DNA from: Anisus vortex
Lineage: Eukaryota > Mollusca > Gastropoda > Planorbidae
Direction of reading: 5' to 3'
Assembly: GCA_949126835.1 (NCBI GenBank)
Contig: OX421497.1
Span: 2,534,271-2,598,270 of the forward strand
Length of the DNA stretch: 64,000 nt
Positions within the stretch are counted from its first letter, which is position 1. Each line of letters opens with the position of its first letter. Below are positions 34,115-45,310 of the stretch, piece after piece. The position numbers and the translations under genes were made by a program. Below the pieces are notes generated by a model, which was given only the letters and a program-made list of their open reading frames with translations, did not search any database and was not told the origin of the DNA.

Positions 34115-34240
34115 TAGTTTGGTTTTATAACGTAGGGCTCGAGATCCTGCGACCATTTCTCCGTACAGGATGTCCTTTGGTATTCGGCCATCATTCATGC
34201 GCCTGGTGTGACCAAGCCGACGCCAGCTATAGTTATGGCC
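34115..34240 (-). pseudogene. LINE endonuclease/RT C-terminal fragment
   Basis: The minus frame reads SWRRLGHTRRMNDGRIP then KDILYGEMVAGSRALR. The 'LGH..RM.D.RIPK..LYGE...G.R' string is the well-known C-terminal segment of a widespread group of invertebrate LINE polyproteins (family knowledge). Both ends are truncated. At 34240 it abuts a plus-oriented CR1/L2-type tail. Confidence 0.75.
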
Positions 34241-34242
34241 AA

Positions 34243-34312
34243 CAAATGCCAGAGCGCATTATGTTTGTTGACAGCGATATACAAATATTATTATTATTAT
34301 TATTATAATGTG
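34243..34312 (+). mobile_element. CR1/L2-type 3' tail
   Basis: 'AGAGCGCATTATGTTTGTTG' followed by ACAGCGATATACAAAT and an ATT trinucleotide run. The same tail occurs at 36665-36730 (minus) and 62030-62097 (plus). GCGCTATA(C/T)AAAT-(ATT)n endings are typical of CR1/L2-group LINEs and of SINEs that use them. Confidence 0.65.
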
Positions 34313-34377
34313 TAGCTTTTTATATGTTGTTAATTTAAGCTTTTAACATTATCATATTAAATGCAATTTTTTAAAAT

Positions 34378-34560
34378 AGAACTATAGGACAGAAGGGCAA
34401 AGAGTAAAGTAGTAATAATTGATAAAACATTAAATTCTTATTTAGAAATACAACACAAAGACAATATGTTACAATGCTCAGATAAACATAAGGACAAAAA
34501 AAACTTATCTTATTCCTTATGCGAGAATATAATAATATGCATATAATATGACTAAAAATG
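34378..34560 (+). pseudogene. LINE family X internal C-terminal fragment
   Basis: The + strand reads DRRAKSKVVIIDKTLNSYLE and then MLQCSDKHKDKK, matching the frame at 9172-9600. It stops before the SFFPS segment. Confidence 0.75.
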
Positions 34561-34786
34561 TTCTCTTTCTATCGGAGCGGCATGGGGAACAAAACCAATA
34601 AAACCATAACAGCTTGACATCAATTTTTAAAACACTTTTCCAAAATGCAAGGCTCGACTAAATACAAAGGATCAAGCGCAACACTATTCTGTAATTGTCT
34701 GTAACTTATAAGATAAAACATAAAATACCTTTAGATGGAGATTACGTCCTTGCAACACAATGTCATCAAAAAATATCGATCGAAAA

Positions 34787-34837
34787 CGCCCTGAGCACAT
34801 ACATCCTAGAAACGCCCTGAGCACATACACCCAAGTA
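34787..34837. repeat. Two-copy direct repeat AACGCCCTGAGCACATACA
   Basis: AACGCCCTGAGCACATACA occurs twice, about 24 bp apart, each time followed by YCC. A third partial copy (AACGCCCT) follows at about 34838. Confidence 0.75.
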
Positions 34838-34859
34838 ACGCCCTTGACATGTTAGACTA

Positions 34860-36660
34860 TTCAATCTATACATTATTTTTTAAAATATATAACCGTCCAA
34901 TAGAGAACATATTTGAGTTATGCATTGTCCAGTTTGTTTGAAATGAAAAGAAATATTCTACACCCTATAACCCCATGACGAGATTATTGGTTTTCAAAAA
35001 TCTAGTGACGTCAGCGTTCGCCGCCAAAACTTCTTGGGTATAATGTGACCCTAAGGGGCGTTTTCCTGAAAATGCCAGAAACTGTATATAGTGCAGATGT
35101 ATTCGAGCGCCCCGTTGGGTGCAAATAAATGCAACTGGTGATTATAAAAAAAAAAACAAGTAAAGTTTCCCATCCGACCTAGAGTTAAAAAAAAAGTCCT
35201 AACCAAAAAAAACAACAACACACGTAGCTCAACTTTTCTAAATCTAAAAACTCTATCAAACTATAATCTTTGTTTGTTTATCATGTTTCAGTATACACTT
35301 ATACCAAAAACAAGTTCTACAGTCCCATACACAATGTTTGTATGCTCTAACTTTCAACAATTTATTATGCTTTCCACGTTTTGATATGACAAAGTAATTT
35401 TGATTTCTTTTGAATTCTAATTTAACTCTATATTTATAAGTTTGTTTTGGGATGTATTTTCTGACTGTATGCAATAAGACAATTCCTAATTACAAATATA
35501 GGCCAATTTTTCTTGAATGATCTGATGAAAATGCCACTTACCTTAATTTTATAATGAAGTATTTTGACACCTATTTAATTAACCTTTAAAAAAAAAGAAG
35601 AACTTGTAATTATAATGTTAGTTTAATTTAAAAATAAAAAATTATTTTCCGTTTTCGTTAAAAGAGAGATTTTTGTGGCCAACAAAATGTCCAGCCGCCA
35701 TTATGAAAAATTAGTTACGTATCACAGATTATAAACTTTTAAACGATTTAACGCATTGAGCGCGCTTGTTATTTATCTAGCTCAGGGACGCCCAAACCAG
35801 CAGGGCGAAAGCCGCCCTACGTTCGCCACGGACGTTACCTAGTGGGATCCTCCTGGACAAGGTCCGCATTTAGTCTCGTTTTGACATTTGCAGACAGTTA
35901 AGGCTATTTGACTGACCCCTGGTCAGAATGTAAATATTATACTGTGCTCTCACCGTAGGCCTCGATGTTTACCCGAAAATTATCGGATGGAAGTTAAAAT
36001 GTTATTTGTTTATTTTTTGTGGGGAAATGGCGGACAATGGTCACTATGTCTACAACCTGACGCGCCTGGATGGACGCAGAAAAAAATGTCATTGTCCATT
36101 TTCACACTTTCGATTAGCTTTTCGCGGTGGAATCCCGATGGGCGTGTCCCAGTGGGCAGCTTGCGATTTGCTAACGGGAAGCTCCAGGGTTCAAATCTTT
36201 TGTTTCAAATCACGTCTCCGGAAATTCCCGTATCTCGAATGCAAAAAAAAAGGGTCTGGCATTTTCCCTTCGAGATGACTTGTCAAGGTGTGCTAGCCAT
36301 TGTGCATGGCCACGCAATCCCGTATTAAGTCATAGTCTTTAGTCAGACCTCTTTTTCTTTCTTGGGCATAACAAATTGTTCTTAAATAGAGTTCTTAAGA
36401 CTTTTCCAATGTCTTTGTAAGCTGCCAAAAGAGAAAAGTTTAACTAAGACGTTGCCATGTTACTGTTACACTGCGGCCTAAAGACTTTTCTCTGGGTTCT
36501 GAAAGCGTGTTCCCGGATCTATCCATCTCCGTCGATTACCTAACTTATATGGAGGGGAAGTAGCTGCGGATAAACACTGAGCCATCCGCCTAAATCTTCC
36601 AGAAAGCCGTGTCAAGCAAACTGGCAAAACGACATTCCACTAACATCGGTGGCGTGGTTT
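34860..36660. other. No gene recognised
   Basis: AT-rich sequence. A TGACGTCA octamer lies at 35006-35013. Bases 36120-36325 hold GGTTCAAATC and 'CATTGTGCATGGCCACGCAA', which may be a heavily decayed SINE. Open frames near 36000-36328 lack motifs. Confidence 0.4.
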
Positions 36661-36664
36661 TAAT

Positions 36665-37145
36665 TATAATAATAATATTTGTATAGCGTTGCCAACAAAC
36701 ATAATGTAAGCTCAGAGCGCATTTAACATACAACTAAAAACGCGGATATAAACTCTAGGCTAAGAAATATAAAACTAATTGATGATTTAAAACTGTACCA
36801 ACATAGGACAAATAAAAAAAATGAAGCAATAACCGAGCTAACATATAAATAAGACAGTAGGGGTCTAAAGCATGTTATCCAAGGTAAATATTGAAATTAT
36901 ACGTTTTGAAGTTGTTTTTGAAAGTAACAATATAACTTGTTCGCCTGAGTTGAATGGGAAGTAGATTCCACACCTTCGGACCGGTTCTAAGGCCAACGGT
37001 CTTCAGAGAGAAACGGGGCACTGTCAGAAGCGAAGAGTTGGCAGAACAAGTGCTCTTTGCGGAACATAATGTTTTAATTAGTTCCTTCAGATTGGACGGC
37101 ATCTCGTTGTTATAAAGGCACTGATGGCAAAGTAGCGCCACTTTA
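36665..37145 (-). pseudogene. CR1/L2-like LINE, 3' part with C-terminal domain and tail
   Basis: On the minus strand the 88-codon frame 37141-36875 contains LLTVPRFSLKTVGLRTGP, KVWNLLPIQLRR and TFKNNFKTYNFN. This matches the 'GPKxWNxLP...T...FK..LK..LF' ending of CR1/L2-type reverse-transcriptase ORFs. It is followed by about 150 bases of 3' sequence and the tail GCGCTCTGAGCTTACATTAT...CTATACAAAT plus ATT units at 36665-36730. The catalytic domain is absent (5'-truncated). Confidence 0.75.
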
Positions 37146-37309
37146 TATTAAATTATGGCTACCACAGGCTTATCACACCGAAGTTGTAGAACAGTCACGA
37201 TTAACGTCCAACCGTTGACTATCTTATAAAGTTCTGACTTTGTTATAATATCTTATCTCATAGTTTTCAGACATCACGTCTAAAGAAAAACATCACATTG
37301 CAAATCTGA

Positions 37310-37465
37310 TCTTATATATTGCAGACGCTTCTTCTAGAAAGAAGATTAATGCGTGTTACGCACACCCGTGGTCCGAGTCTAGTCCTGCATTGCTATTAGT
37401 GTTTTAAATGCTGTTAAGTTACTGGTATTTCTGGATTGTTCAGGCAACCCATTTCATGCCACTAA
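37310..37465 (-). pseudogene. LINE family X 3' fragment
   Basis: Minus-strand match to the 3' end of 9172-9600 (ATATTGCAGACG, GTGGTCCGAGTCTAGTCCTG, GTTCAGGCAACCCATTTCAT in + orientation). It is truncated just past the WNGLP-coding part. Confidence 0.78.
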
Positions 37466-38684
37466 CATAACACTCACATATATTGTAGCATTGCTTATTG
37501 ATATTTTATACGTTTTTACCAGTAACAGATTTTCAATTATTATTTTTTGTACATTTTATAATGTGTTTTTAGTTTTTACAACTTAATTATTTTAACTTTA
37601 TTTGAAAAAGATGGGGATTCCCCCATGCACACACACACACATTTTTACACAATGGAATTCCCGATTTTCCCCCCAAGTCACTAAGTCCTGCACAAACAGC
37701 TATCATCTGCCACTGATTTTTTTGTGTGTGAAGAAAATGTACAGGTGTTGTAAGCGATCGTCTGTCACCCGCGCGTGCATCGGTGAAGCAAAATGTCTGT
37801 CGGAGGACTCTCTCCCCCCCCCCCCCCGTTCTCCCTCCCACCAACCATACCTTACGATAACGGCGGGGGCACCTAAGGTGCGAATTTCAACGCCTGAATT
37901 TCCTTAGAAAAAAAAAATGGGTGCCGCAGGCAACCTCTTATGTCAATTTGTCTAGGCGTCCCCCCGCCCGGGCGTAGGAGCGACTTCCATTGGATGGGGT
38001 AAAGCAATACCTTGTTCATAATTCCGTAATGTTCACTTTTTAAAAAAAAAGTGTGTGCATATAATCAACGTCGCGTCCTTCTAGCCACGTACAACTGAAG
38101 TTTGAGAATACTTCTTTTTTATTTTCATTATCGATGCCAAGATTTGAAAAGATAGTCAAACACAGGATCTATATTTAAAAAAAAATACAAGTTACGAGAT
38201 AAAGTGGCGGGGAGGTAGAGAAGGGAGGGATACGATATCACTGACAAAAAATAATATTTATAAAAAAAATAAACCAAATTTGGCTTTTTGTATAAAAAAA
38301 AACATATATATAAATTTGGCTTGGGGCGGGACATTTCTTTTTCTCTCCCTGGCCAATGGGTTAGCATTGTATTGCTGAGCAGAAATATAAGGGGCTTTTG
38401 CGTGCGAATTACTGAGCAGTTCGTGCCTGATTGGACTTTGAGCATCCACTAATTACGCGGTTTAGAGAGTTTCAAATTTTCTCGCCTGTTCTTGTGTGTG
38501 TTTTATTAAAGATATTTTTATGTTCATTTTTTTTTTAAACGACCAATGGAGGCGAGTCACGACCTGCGTGGAGTCACTTACTTTCAAATATTTGCATAAC
38601 CTTCAAGTCCATGAGATTGATATGGCCGTAATGTGCCAGACTTTAAAATGGTCCTGTGGATTCTGGAGTTCTGCGCGATCCTAG
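37466..38684. other. No gene recognised
   Basis: It contains a C run at about 37808-37818 and otherwise unique-looking sequence. No gene is identified. Confidence 0.4.
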
Positions 38685-38685
38685 G

Positions 38686-38803
38686 GCGTGTGTGTGTCTG
38701 TGTGTGTGTCCGTGTGTGTGTCTGTGTGTGTGTCTGTGTGTCTGTGTGTGAGTGTGTGTGTATCTATGTGCGGTGATTGTGTGTGTGTGTCCGTGTGTGT
38801 GCC
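38686..38803. repeat. (GT)n-rich tract with CCGTGTGT and CTGTGTGT words
   Basis: Interrupted GT repeat. Its minus frame (HTHRHTHRHTH) is a repeat artefact. Confidence 0.88.
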
Positions 38804-38909
38804 ACATTCCAGAATGTGCGAAACGGATATCTTCCAATCTTTTTATCACGAAGACATTTTCTTTTTTTGTGTTTATTTTTTAATTCACATAACTGGTACA
38901 CATGCACAC

Positions 38910-39170
38910 GGGGGCACGGCGGCCGAGCTGGCGTACCGAAGGTCCTGGGTTCGAATCCTTGTGGAGGCTAAGATTTGTTCCCGGGTCTGGGGGGTGTCCC
39001 TGAGTCTACCCACCTCTGATGGGTACCCAACTATTATAGGGGTAAAGTAAAGGTGGCTTGGCATTGTGCTGACCACAAAATCCCCTATTATACCGTGGCC
39101 GCAGAAACTATTAAACGCTGCTTCACCGGTCCTGTGATCAATTTGTTCCGAAGGGTACTTTACTTTACAT
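38910..39170 (+). mobile_element. SINE copy i
   Basis: The head is short by about 15 bases (GGCCGAGC runs directly into TGGCGTACCGAAGG), the B box GGTTCGAATCC is intact, and the body and tail are complete to 'GGGTACTTTACTTTAC'. Confidence 0.92.
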
Positions 39171-39314
39171 GTACTTACATACCGAATCCAAGAATTCGTA
39201 CGCACTATTTGCCGAATCCGGATAAGAATGGAGTAATTGTGACAACTCCAGAGTTTTACTATAAAAATGTATTCTCTTGATAATGTAGCCCTTATTATTA
39301 CTACTACTTTAGTG

Positions 39315-39505
39315 GATCTCCAATGGGCATGTACAAAATGAAGGAAATGACACTGCTGACACCTTAACTAAAACTGGAGGCAGACAAAACCAAACAGACC
39401 TATCCCTACACTCAGAAGAAATCAAGACCATGCTCAAAAGGAATGAATCCGAAAGATAGTCTAAGCTGCAACAAAACAACCCAAAGATTGATACTTACTT
39501 CAAAC
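39315..39505 (+). pseudogene. LINE RNase H fragment, left part (split by hAT-2)
   Basis: The + frame reads GHVQNEGNDTADTLTKTGG, then SLHSEEIKTMLKRNESER and a stop. The GxxxxxxNExAD pattern is the end of an RNase H domain as found in I-, Nimb- and related LINEs (family knowledge). The coding sequence breaks at 39505 and resumes at 40214 after the inserted element. Confidence 0.75.
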
Positions 39506-40213
39506 TAGGGATGTTAAAACCGATTTGTTTTCAAAACCGGTTTTCGGTTACCCCCCCCCCCCCCCCCCCCCCCCAGGCCAGAAAAGCCAAATGTGCTTAG
39601 TTTTGTAGGTATATTTGAAAAATAGTTCAAACTTAATTATTGGGTTTGATTTGTGTGAATACAATATAATTTTGTACATTTTACGATTAAATTCTTTAGA
39701 ACTAAACACAAATATGGGCTAAATGATTAAAACCGATAATAGTTTTCAATAATGATAATCTAATTTCCGATTATCGTTGACCATAATATTAAGAAGGATA
39801 TATAGAGGATGACGATGTTAATCCAGGATGCTTCGTATGCAGTTGCGTACGCAATCCAGTGGTTCTGCCACCGCTTATCTGTTGGAAACATAGTTTACAC
39901 CGAGCCATCGTTAAGGAATTTTTTTCAAAGATGAGCCGAAAAGTAAAAAGATTCCTGTTAATTGTAACTGTAACTTAACATTTGCTTTGATGTTGTTTTT
40001 ATCGCAAACCATAGTTGGTATTTGGAAAAAAAGAAACACATTTTCTAAGACTAAATAGTGTTAGCAAGGCATTTCAAGAATTCTTTTGTGCGAATCCAAC
40101 ATTATTTATTAAAAATATTTCCATCAGAACAAAAAGAAAAGGGTTGCTACCAACAAACCGAAATCCGGTTTCAAAAATCAAAACCGGTTTTCAGTTTTTG
40201 TTTAACATCCCTA
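39506..40213. mobile_element. hAT-2 element, 708 bp, perfect 8-bp TSD
   Basis: The ends are TAGGGATGTTAAA and, read inward, TAGGGATGTTAAA, followed by AACCGGTTTT-rich subterminal repeats on both sides. The direct flanks are CTTCAAAC at 39498-39505 and CTTCAAAC at 40214-40221. The element holds a 24-base C run at 39551-39574. No transposase is visible, so it is non-autonomous. Removing it and one flank restores an uninterrupted LINE frame. Confidence 0.9.
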
Positions 40214-40425
40214 CTTCAAACTTCAAACTCTCTCGCCGATTTCTACACATTATTTTCATACTAAGGACTGGTCAAATCAGCTGGAGCAACACATGTTCCG
40301 CAATACTACGAATTGAAGCAAGCGAAATGTGCCCAAAAAACGCGGAACATGTCCTTATTCAGAACTGCCCTAGAGCATATGTTCTTTTTTTTTTTCGTGC
40401 GCAACCAATAAGGCTGTCTTGAATT
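40214..40425 (+). pseudogene. LINE C-terminal zinc-knuckle fragment, right part
   Basis: The + frame reads RRFLHIIFILRTGQ, then ILRIEASEMCPKNAEHVLIQ and NCP. This fits the 'FRLRTGH...C...AEHVLxxCP' region that follows RNase H in these LINEs. It continues the frame interrupted at 39505. The zinc-binding set looks incomplete. Confidence 0.72.
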
Positions 40426-40758
40426 ACTTCTACGGTCCTACGATTGCATTAAACGTTTCCACTGTGTACATGTTTCGATTTTAATTGTAATTTTCCATTG
40501 AGAAAACCATAGCGAATTACTAAACCGGAAGTCTAGAGGACCTAGTGCGATAGGAAATTCCGAAACTAAGGGTTTCAAGTTATCAAATCGCAGAAATATC
40601 AATGCAAGCGGTCCATCTTATTATAGTCTTTGGACAAAGCAGTGCTGACGCAACAATTTATATCGGAAACCAAATTATTACAATTTCTCAAGCAATGTAA
40701 AATAACCTTATATTAAAAATATTTTTTTTTTAATTGATAGAAAATTCAATCATTTACG
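40426..40758. other. No gene recognised
   Basis: May include the 3' untranslated part of the preceding LINE, but no tail is identifiable. Confidence 0.35.
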
Positions 40759-40759
40759 A

Positions 40760-41620
40760 CAGGGCTGGCAAACCTTTTGCTAATAGTTTTGCCAAACGAG
40801 GATTTTTAAATCAGTCAGCGTGTCAACAGCCTGAAAGTCAACCTGCTCTACCATATTTAAAAAAAATTTATAGGACAGTTTTTTTTTTATCGCCGTAGCA
40901 AGACCGAGGTCAAAAGCAAAGATCTGTCAAGAAAATCGTTAAACCTTTTCTATATTGAATAGAAGATTTGCGTGCGTATTTTTGATTATCAGTTATTTTT
41001 CGTTTGCATCTATAGCAAATATAAAATAACATAACACAACTTTCACATTGATAGTTATTGTCATGTGTACAGCTATAACATAGTTGTCAGTATACAATCC
41101 ATGAACGCGATAACATTTCTTTGTATTATTATTTTAATGTCAGTACGAGTTTTTTTTTGTGTGCAAATGTTGACTTTTTTTTTTAGGTGCGCATAAAGAA
41201 CTTTCTATTTAGTGATATAGATTATAGATAATGCGAAGTAACCAAACAAACTGGGTAGTTAATGTAGTGTTTATAGGTGTACATAATTATTTTTTAAACA
41301 AATCATTTTTAACGTTTTAAAGTGAGTGGCATTTTTTTTAAATAAAAAAAAAGAAACTTAATAGAAATATGTACGCAGTAAAAAAAATGACAAATGATCT
41401 CCCATTAATAAAATTAAAGTAGGCCTATGCCAAAATGGTATTTAATTATAGTAATGCCAAACAAGTTATGTTTTGTAATAATAATATAAGCTTCAATAAT
41501 ATTACTTATTAATTATTATTTCTTTGTACTATTCCTGCATTATGTTATTTATTTCATAATGAAATTAGAGGTACAAAATTAATTTTCGTTAAACAGTTGT
41601 GAAGAAACATTTCCTGCATT
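40760..41620 (-). mobile_element. hAT-1 relic R2, inverted, inner end lost
   Basis: It begins CAGGGCTGGCAAACCTTTTG, the right end of element B in reverse, with 'GTGTCAACAGCCTGAAAGTC' following. It runs through the shared AT-rich interior to 'AAACATTTCCTGCA' near 41620. The other end is missing, as in R1, and homology stops at nearly the same base. Confidence 0.78.
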
Positions 41621-41730
41621 TTTATCGCTAGTAGTAGAGACCTATTGTGAATTGTATAATTATCGCTAGTAAATGATGGGTAGGTCTAGTGTGAATATTA
41701 TAATTATCGCTAGTAAGCTTAAATCTAGAG

Positions 41731-42083
41731 CAGGGGTAGGGAACCTATGGCTCGCGAGCCAGATATGGCTCTATTGATGGCTGCATCTGGCTCGAAGACA
41801 AATTTTCGATTATAAAAAAAAATAATTCTTTAGGCTCCTTTGATCTACATATTAATTGCATATCAATATTTCATTCTACAAATGAGCTAAAGTCTACTGC
41901 ATCAGAGTGGTAAAGAAGATAAACTCCGTTGACCTAAAAGATATAAAAATAGTAAACCTGCCTTCATTGTAATTAAAGGGAAATTTACTTGAATTTTAAT
42001 TTTTAAACATAATGTATGGCTCTCACAGAATTACTTTTTAAAATGTGTAGTGTCCATGGCTCTCTCAGACAAAAGGACCCCTG
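41731..42083 (+). mobile_element. hAT-3 MITE, 353 bp
   Basis: It begins CAGGGGTAGGGAACCTATGG and ends 'CAAAAGGACCCCTG'. It shares 'GGCTCGCGAGCCAGAT', 'TGTATGGCTCTCACAGAATT' and 'GTGTCCATGGCTCTCTCAGA' with 54030-54378. The flanks ATCTAGAG and TAGTAGAG agree at only five of eight positions, so the copy is older than its relative. Confidence 0.85.
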
Positions 42084-42717
42084 TAGTAGAGTCTACCTAT
42101 TGTGACTATTAGCCTATAATTCGTGTTCTCACACTCCTTGGCATGTGAATGCTTTTCTCTTGTATGTTAAAAATATGAAGTGGATAACTTTTTGTTAGTG
42201 TATTAAATGAAATGTCACACATTAAGCTATTCAAGATACTATATTTAATATCGCACATTAAGCTATTCAAGATTTATATATATAATCTCGCAACTCATAA
42301 CTCTTAGAAGTAATGAAGTTTGCATATATTTTTTTTTTACAGTGACCAGTTTCAAAAGAAACCCTCGCAATTTTTATGCTATAGGCCTACCTACTAATTA
42401 CCTACGCAGGGTACTTAGGAGTTAACGTTCTAAGGGAGACAACTGTATAAATGTTAATGTTTTTTTAGGAAACCGTGATTACCTCCTTTTAGAATTGTTG
42501 GAAGTTAAATGACTTGTATATAGTAACACTATTAAAAGTAAAACAATAATTATTTCAAATATTGCCTAATTACATTTTGATTTTTTAAAGTTATTACAAG
42601 TATGTTCTTATGTCCTGCTGTAAAAGTAGTCCAGAATTCAAATTCCCTTTTTTTAATTATAGTTATTGTTCTTCAATCAATATCATTTATTGTTGTATGA
42701 ATCCACTTATCTACTTT
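42084..42717. other. No gene recognised
   Basis: AT-rich sequence with a short repeated 'CACATTAAGCTATTCAAGAT' pair at about 42215 and 42253. Confidence 0.45.
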
Positions 42718-42914
42718 AGCTTCGGCGCCGAAAGTAGGCAATGGCCTCTTTCGGCGTGTTTTCGGTTTCGGCCGCAGCCAAAAAGTTTACTTTCGGTTTA
42801 CTTTCGGTAAAACTGATAGTAAATTTTGATCATCAGCCGAATATCTATTTTAACTTTGAAAATTCAGACTGCAACGCTAGTGCTGCCTCTAACACTCTCT
42901 TTATTGATACTCTG
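42718..42914. mobile_element. TTTCGG-rich transposon arm, left of satellite
   Basis: It contains CTTCGGCGCCGAAAGT, 'TTTTCGGTTTCGGCCGC' and repeated ACTTTCGG. A second TTTCGG-rich block with the shared word CGGTTTCGGC lies at 44825-44965. The two blocks probably belong to one element into which, or within which, the 47-bp satellite expanded. The superfamily is not determined. Confidence 0.45.
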
Positions 42915-44752
42915 AATAAAATGATATATAATACATGTATATACAACTGTATTTAACATGTTTTATAATGATATATAATACGTGTATATACAACTGTATT
43001 GAACATGTTTTATAATGATCTATAATACATGTATATACAACTGTATTTAACATGTTTTATAATGATATATAATACATGTATATACAACTGTATTTAACAT
43101 GTTTTATAATGATATATAATACATGTATATACAACTGTATTGAACATGTTTTATAATGATATATAATACATGTATATACAACTGTATTGAACATGTTTTA
43201 TAATGATATATAATACATGTATATACAACTGCATTGAACATGTTTTATAATGATATATAATGCATGTATATACAACTGTATTGAACATGTTTTATAATGA
43301 TATATAATACATGTATATACAACTGTATTTAACATGTTTTAAAATGATATATAATACATGTATATACAACTGTATTTAACATGTTTTATAATGATATATA
43401 ATACGTGTATATACAACTGTATTTAACATGTTTTATAATGATATATAATACATGTATATACAACTGTATTTAACATGTTTTATAATGATATATAATACAT
43501 GTATATACAACTGTATTTAACATGTTTTATAATGATATATAATACATGTATATACAACTGTATTTAACATGTTTTATAATGATATATAATACATGTATAT
43601 ACAACTGTATTTAACATGTTTTATAATGATATATAATACGTGTATATACAACTGTATTTAACATGTTTTAAAATGATATATAATACATGTATATACAACT
43701 GTATTTAACATGTTTTATAATGATATATAATACGTGTATATACAACTGTATTTAACATGTTTTAAAATGATATATAATACATGTATATACAACTGTATTT
43801 AACATGTTTTATAATGATATATAATACGTGTATATACAACTGTATTTAACATGTTTTAAAATGATATATAATACATGTATATACAACTGTATTTAACATG
43901 TTTTATAATGATATATAATACGTGTATATACAACTGTATTTAACATGTTTTATAATGATATATAATACGTGTATATACAACTGTATTTAACATATTTTAA
44001 AATGATATATAATACGTGTATATACAACTGTATTTAACATGTTTTAAAATGATATATAATACGTGTATATACAACTGTATTTAACATGTTTTATAATGAT
44101 ATATAATACGTGTATATACAACTGTATTTAACATGTTTTATAATGATATATAATACGTGTATATACAACTGTATTTAACATGTTTTATAATGATATATAA
44201 TACGTGTATATACAACTGTATTTAACATGTTTTATAATGATATATAATACATGTATATACAACTGTATTTAACATGTTTTATAATGATATATAATACATG
44301 TATATACAACTGTATTTAACTTGTTTTATAATGATATATAATACATGTATATACAACTGTATTTAACATGTTTTATAATGATAGATAATACATGTATATA
44401 CAACTGTATTTAACATGTTTTATAATGATATATAATACATGTAAATACAACTGTATTTAACATGTTTTATAATGATATATAATACATGTATATACAACTG
44501 TATTTAACTTGTTTTATAATTATATATAATACATGTATATACAACTGTATTTAACATGTTTTATAATGATATATAATACATGTATATACAACTGTATTTA
44601 ACATGTTTTATAATGATATATAATACATGTATATACAACTGTATTTAACATGTTTTATAATGATATATAATACATGTATATACAACTGTATTTAACATGT
44701 TTTATAATGATATATAATACATGTATATACAACTGTATTTAACATGTTCTAT
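42915..44752. repeat. 47-bp AT-rich satellite, ~39 copies
   Basis: The unit opens TTTTATAATGATATATAATA and closes AACTGTATTTAACATG, with a period of exactly 47 (for example starts at 42961 and 43008). It contains the palindromes ATACATGTAT and AACATGTT. The main variants are ACGTGTA for ACATGTA, TTAAAATG for TTATAATG and TTGAACATG for TTTAACATG. The ACGTG variant is concentrated in the middle of the array, which suggests local homogenisation. Confidence 0.95.
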
Positions 44753-44824
44753 GGTTTACTTAAATAGAGTACCCAAAAACTAGTTAATATTACACAAAAA
44801 TATGTGCAGTCTTTCTAAATCTCC

Positions 44825-44965
44825 TGTTTGCAATTTCGGTTTAGCTTTCGGTTTCGGCTGAAGGTGTAGTGAAACTTTCGGGTTCGGCTCCGGTTTCAAC
44901 CTAAAGTCCATTTATAACTTTCGGTACCGTTTCGGTCGAAAATTTGGTTTCGGTCGGCCTCTAGC
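44825..44965. mobile_element. TTTCGG-rich transposon arm, right of satellite
   Basis: 'CGGTTTCGGCTGAAGG', 'TTCGGGTTCGGCTCCGG', 'TTTCGGTACCGTTTCGGTCG' and 'TTTCGGTCGGCCTCTAG'. It is the counterpart of the block at 42718-42914. Confidence 0.45.
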
Positions 44966-45059
44966 TTCAAGAGTTACGAAAAAAAAAGAGAAGGGGGGGG
45001 TTGATTACACAAAAATATATGTTTCTGTTATGTATTGTGTGTGGATATAGACACGATCA

Positions 45060-45310
45060 ATAAGGCTTGGCATAACCGAAGGTCCCAGGTTCGAATCCTG
45101 GTGAAGGCTACGATTCTTTCCCGGGTCTGTGGGATTTCCTTGAGTCTACCCAGCTCTAATGGGCACCCTGATATTTTGGGGGGGGGGGGGGCAAAGTAAA
45201 GACGACTGGGCATTATGTGTTGGTCACACAATCCCCTAGTATGCCATGGCCATTGAAACTGGTGAACGCTGCTTCTCCGGCCCTATAGATCAAATTGGTC
45301 TTACGTGGAT
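45060..45310 (+). mobile_element. SINE copy j, head truncated
   Basis: It starts at 'GGCTTGGCATAACCGAAGGT', has an intact GGTTCGAATCC and a complete body. A G run of about 13 at 45179-45191 replaces the 'TTGGGG' segment. Confidence 0.88.

Noticed and set aside
36120..36325. Decayed SINE copy
   Set aside because: Only GGTTCAAATC and a GTGCATGGCCACGCAATCCC-like stretch match; too little to call.
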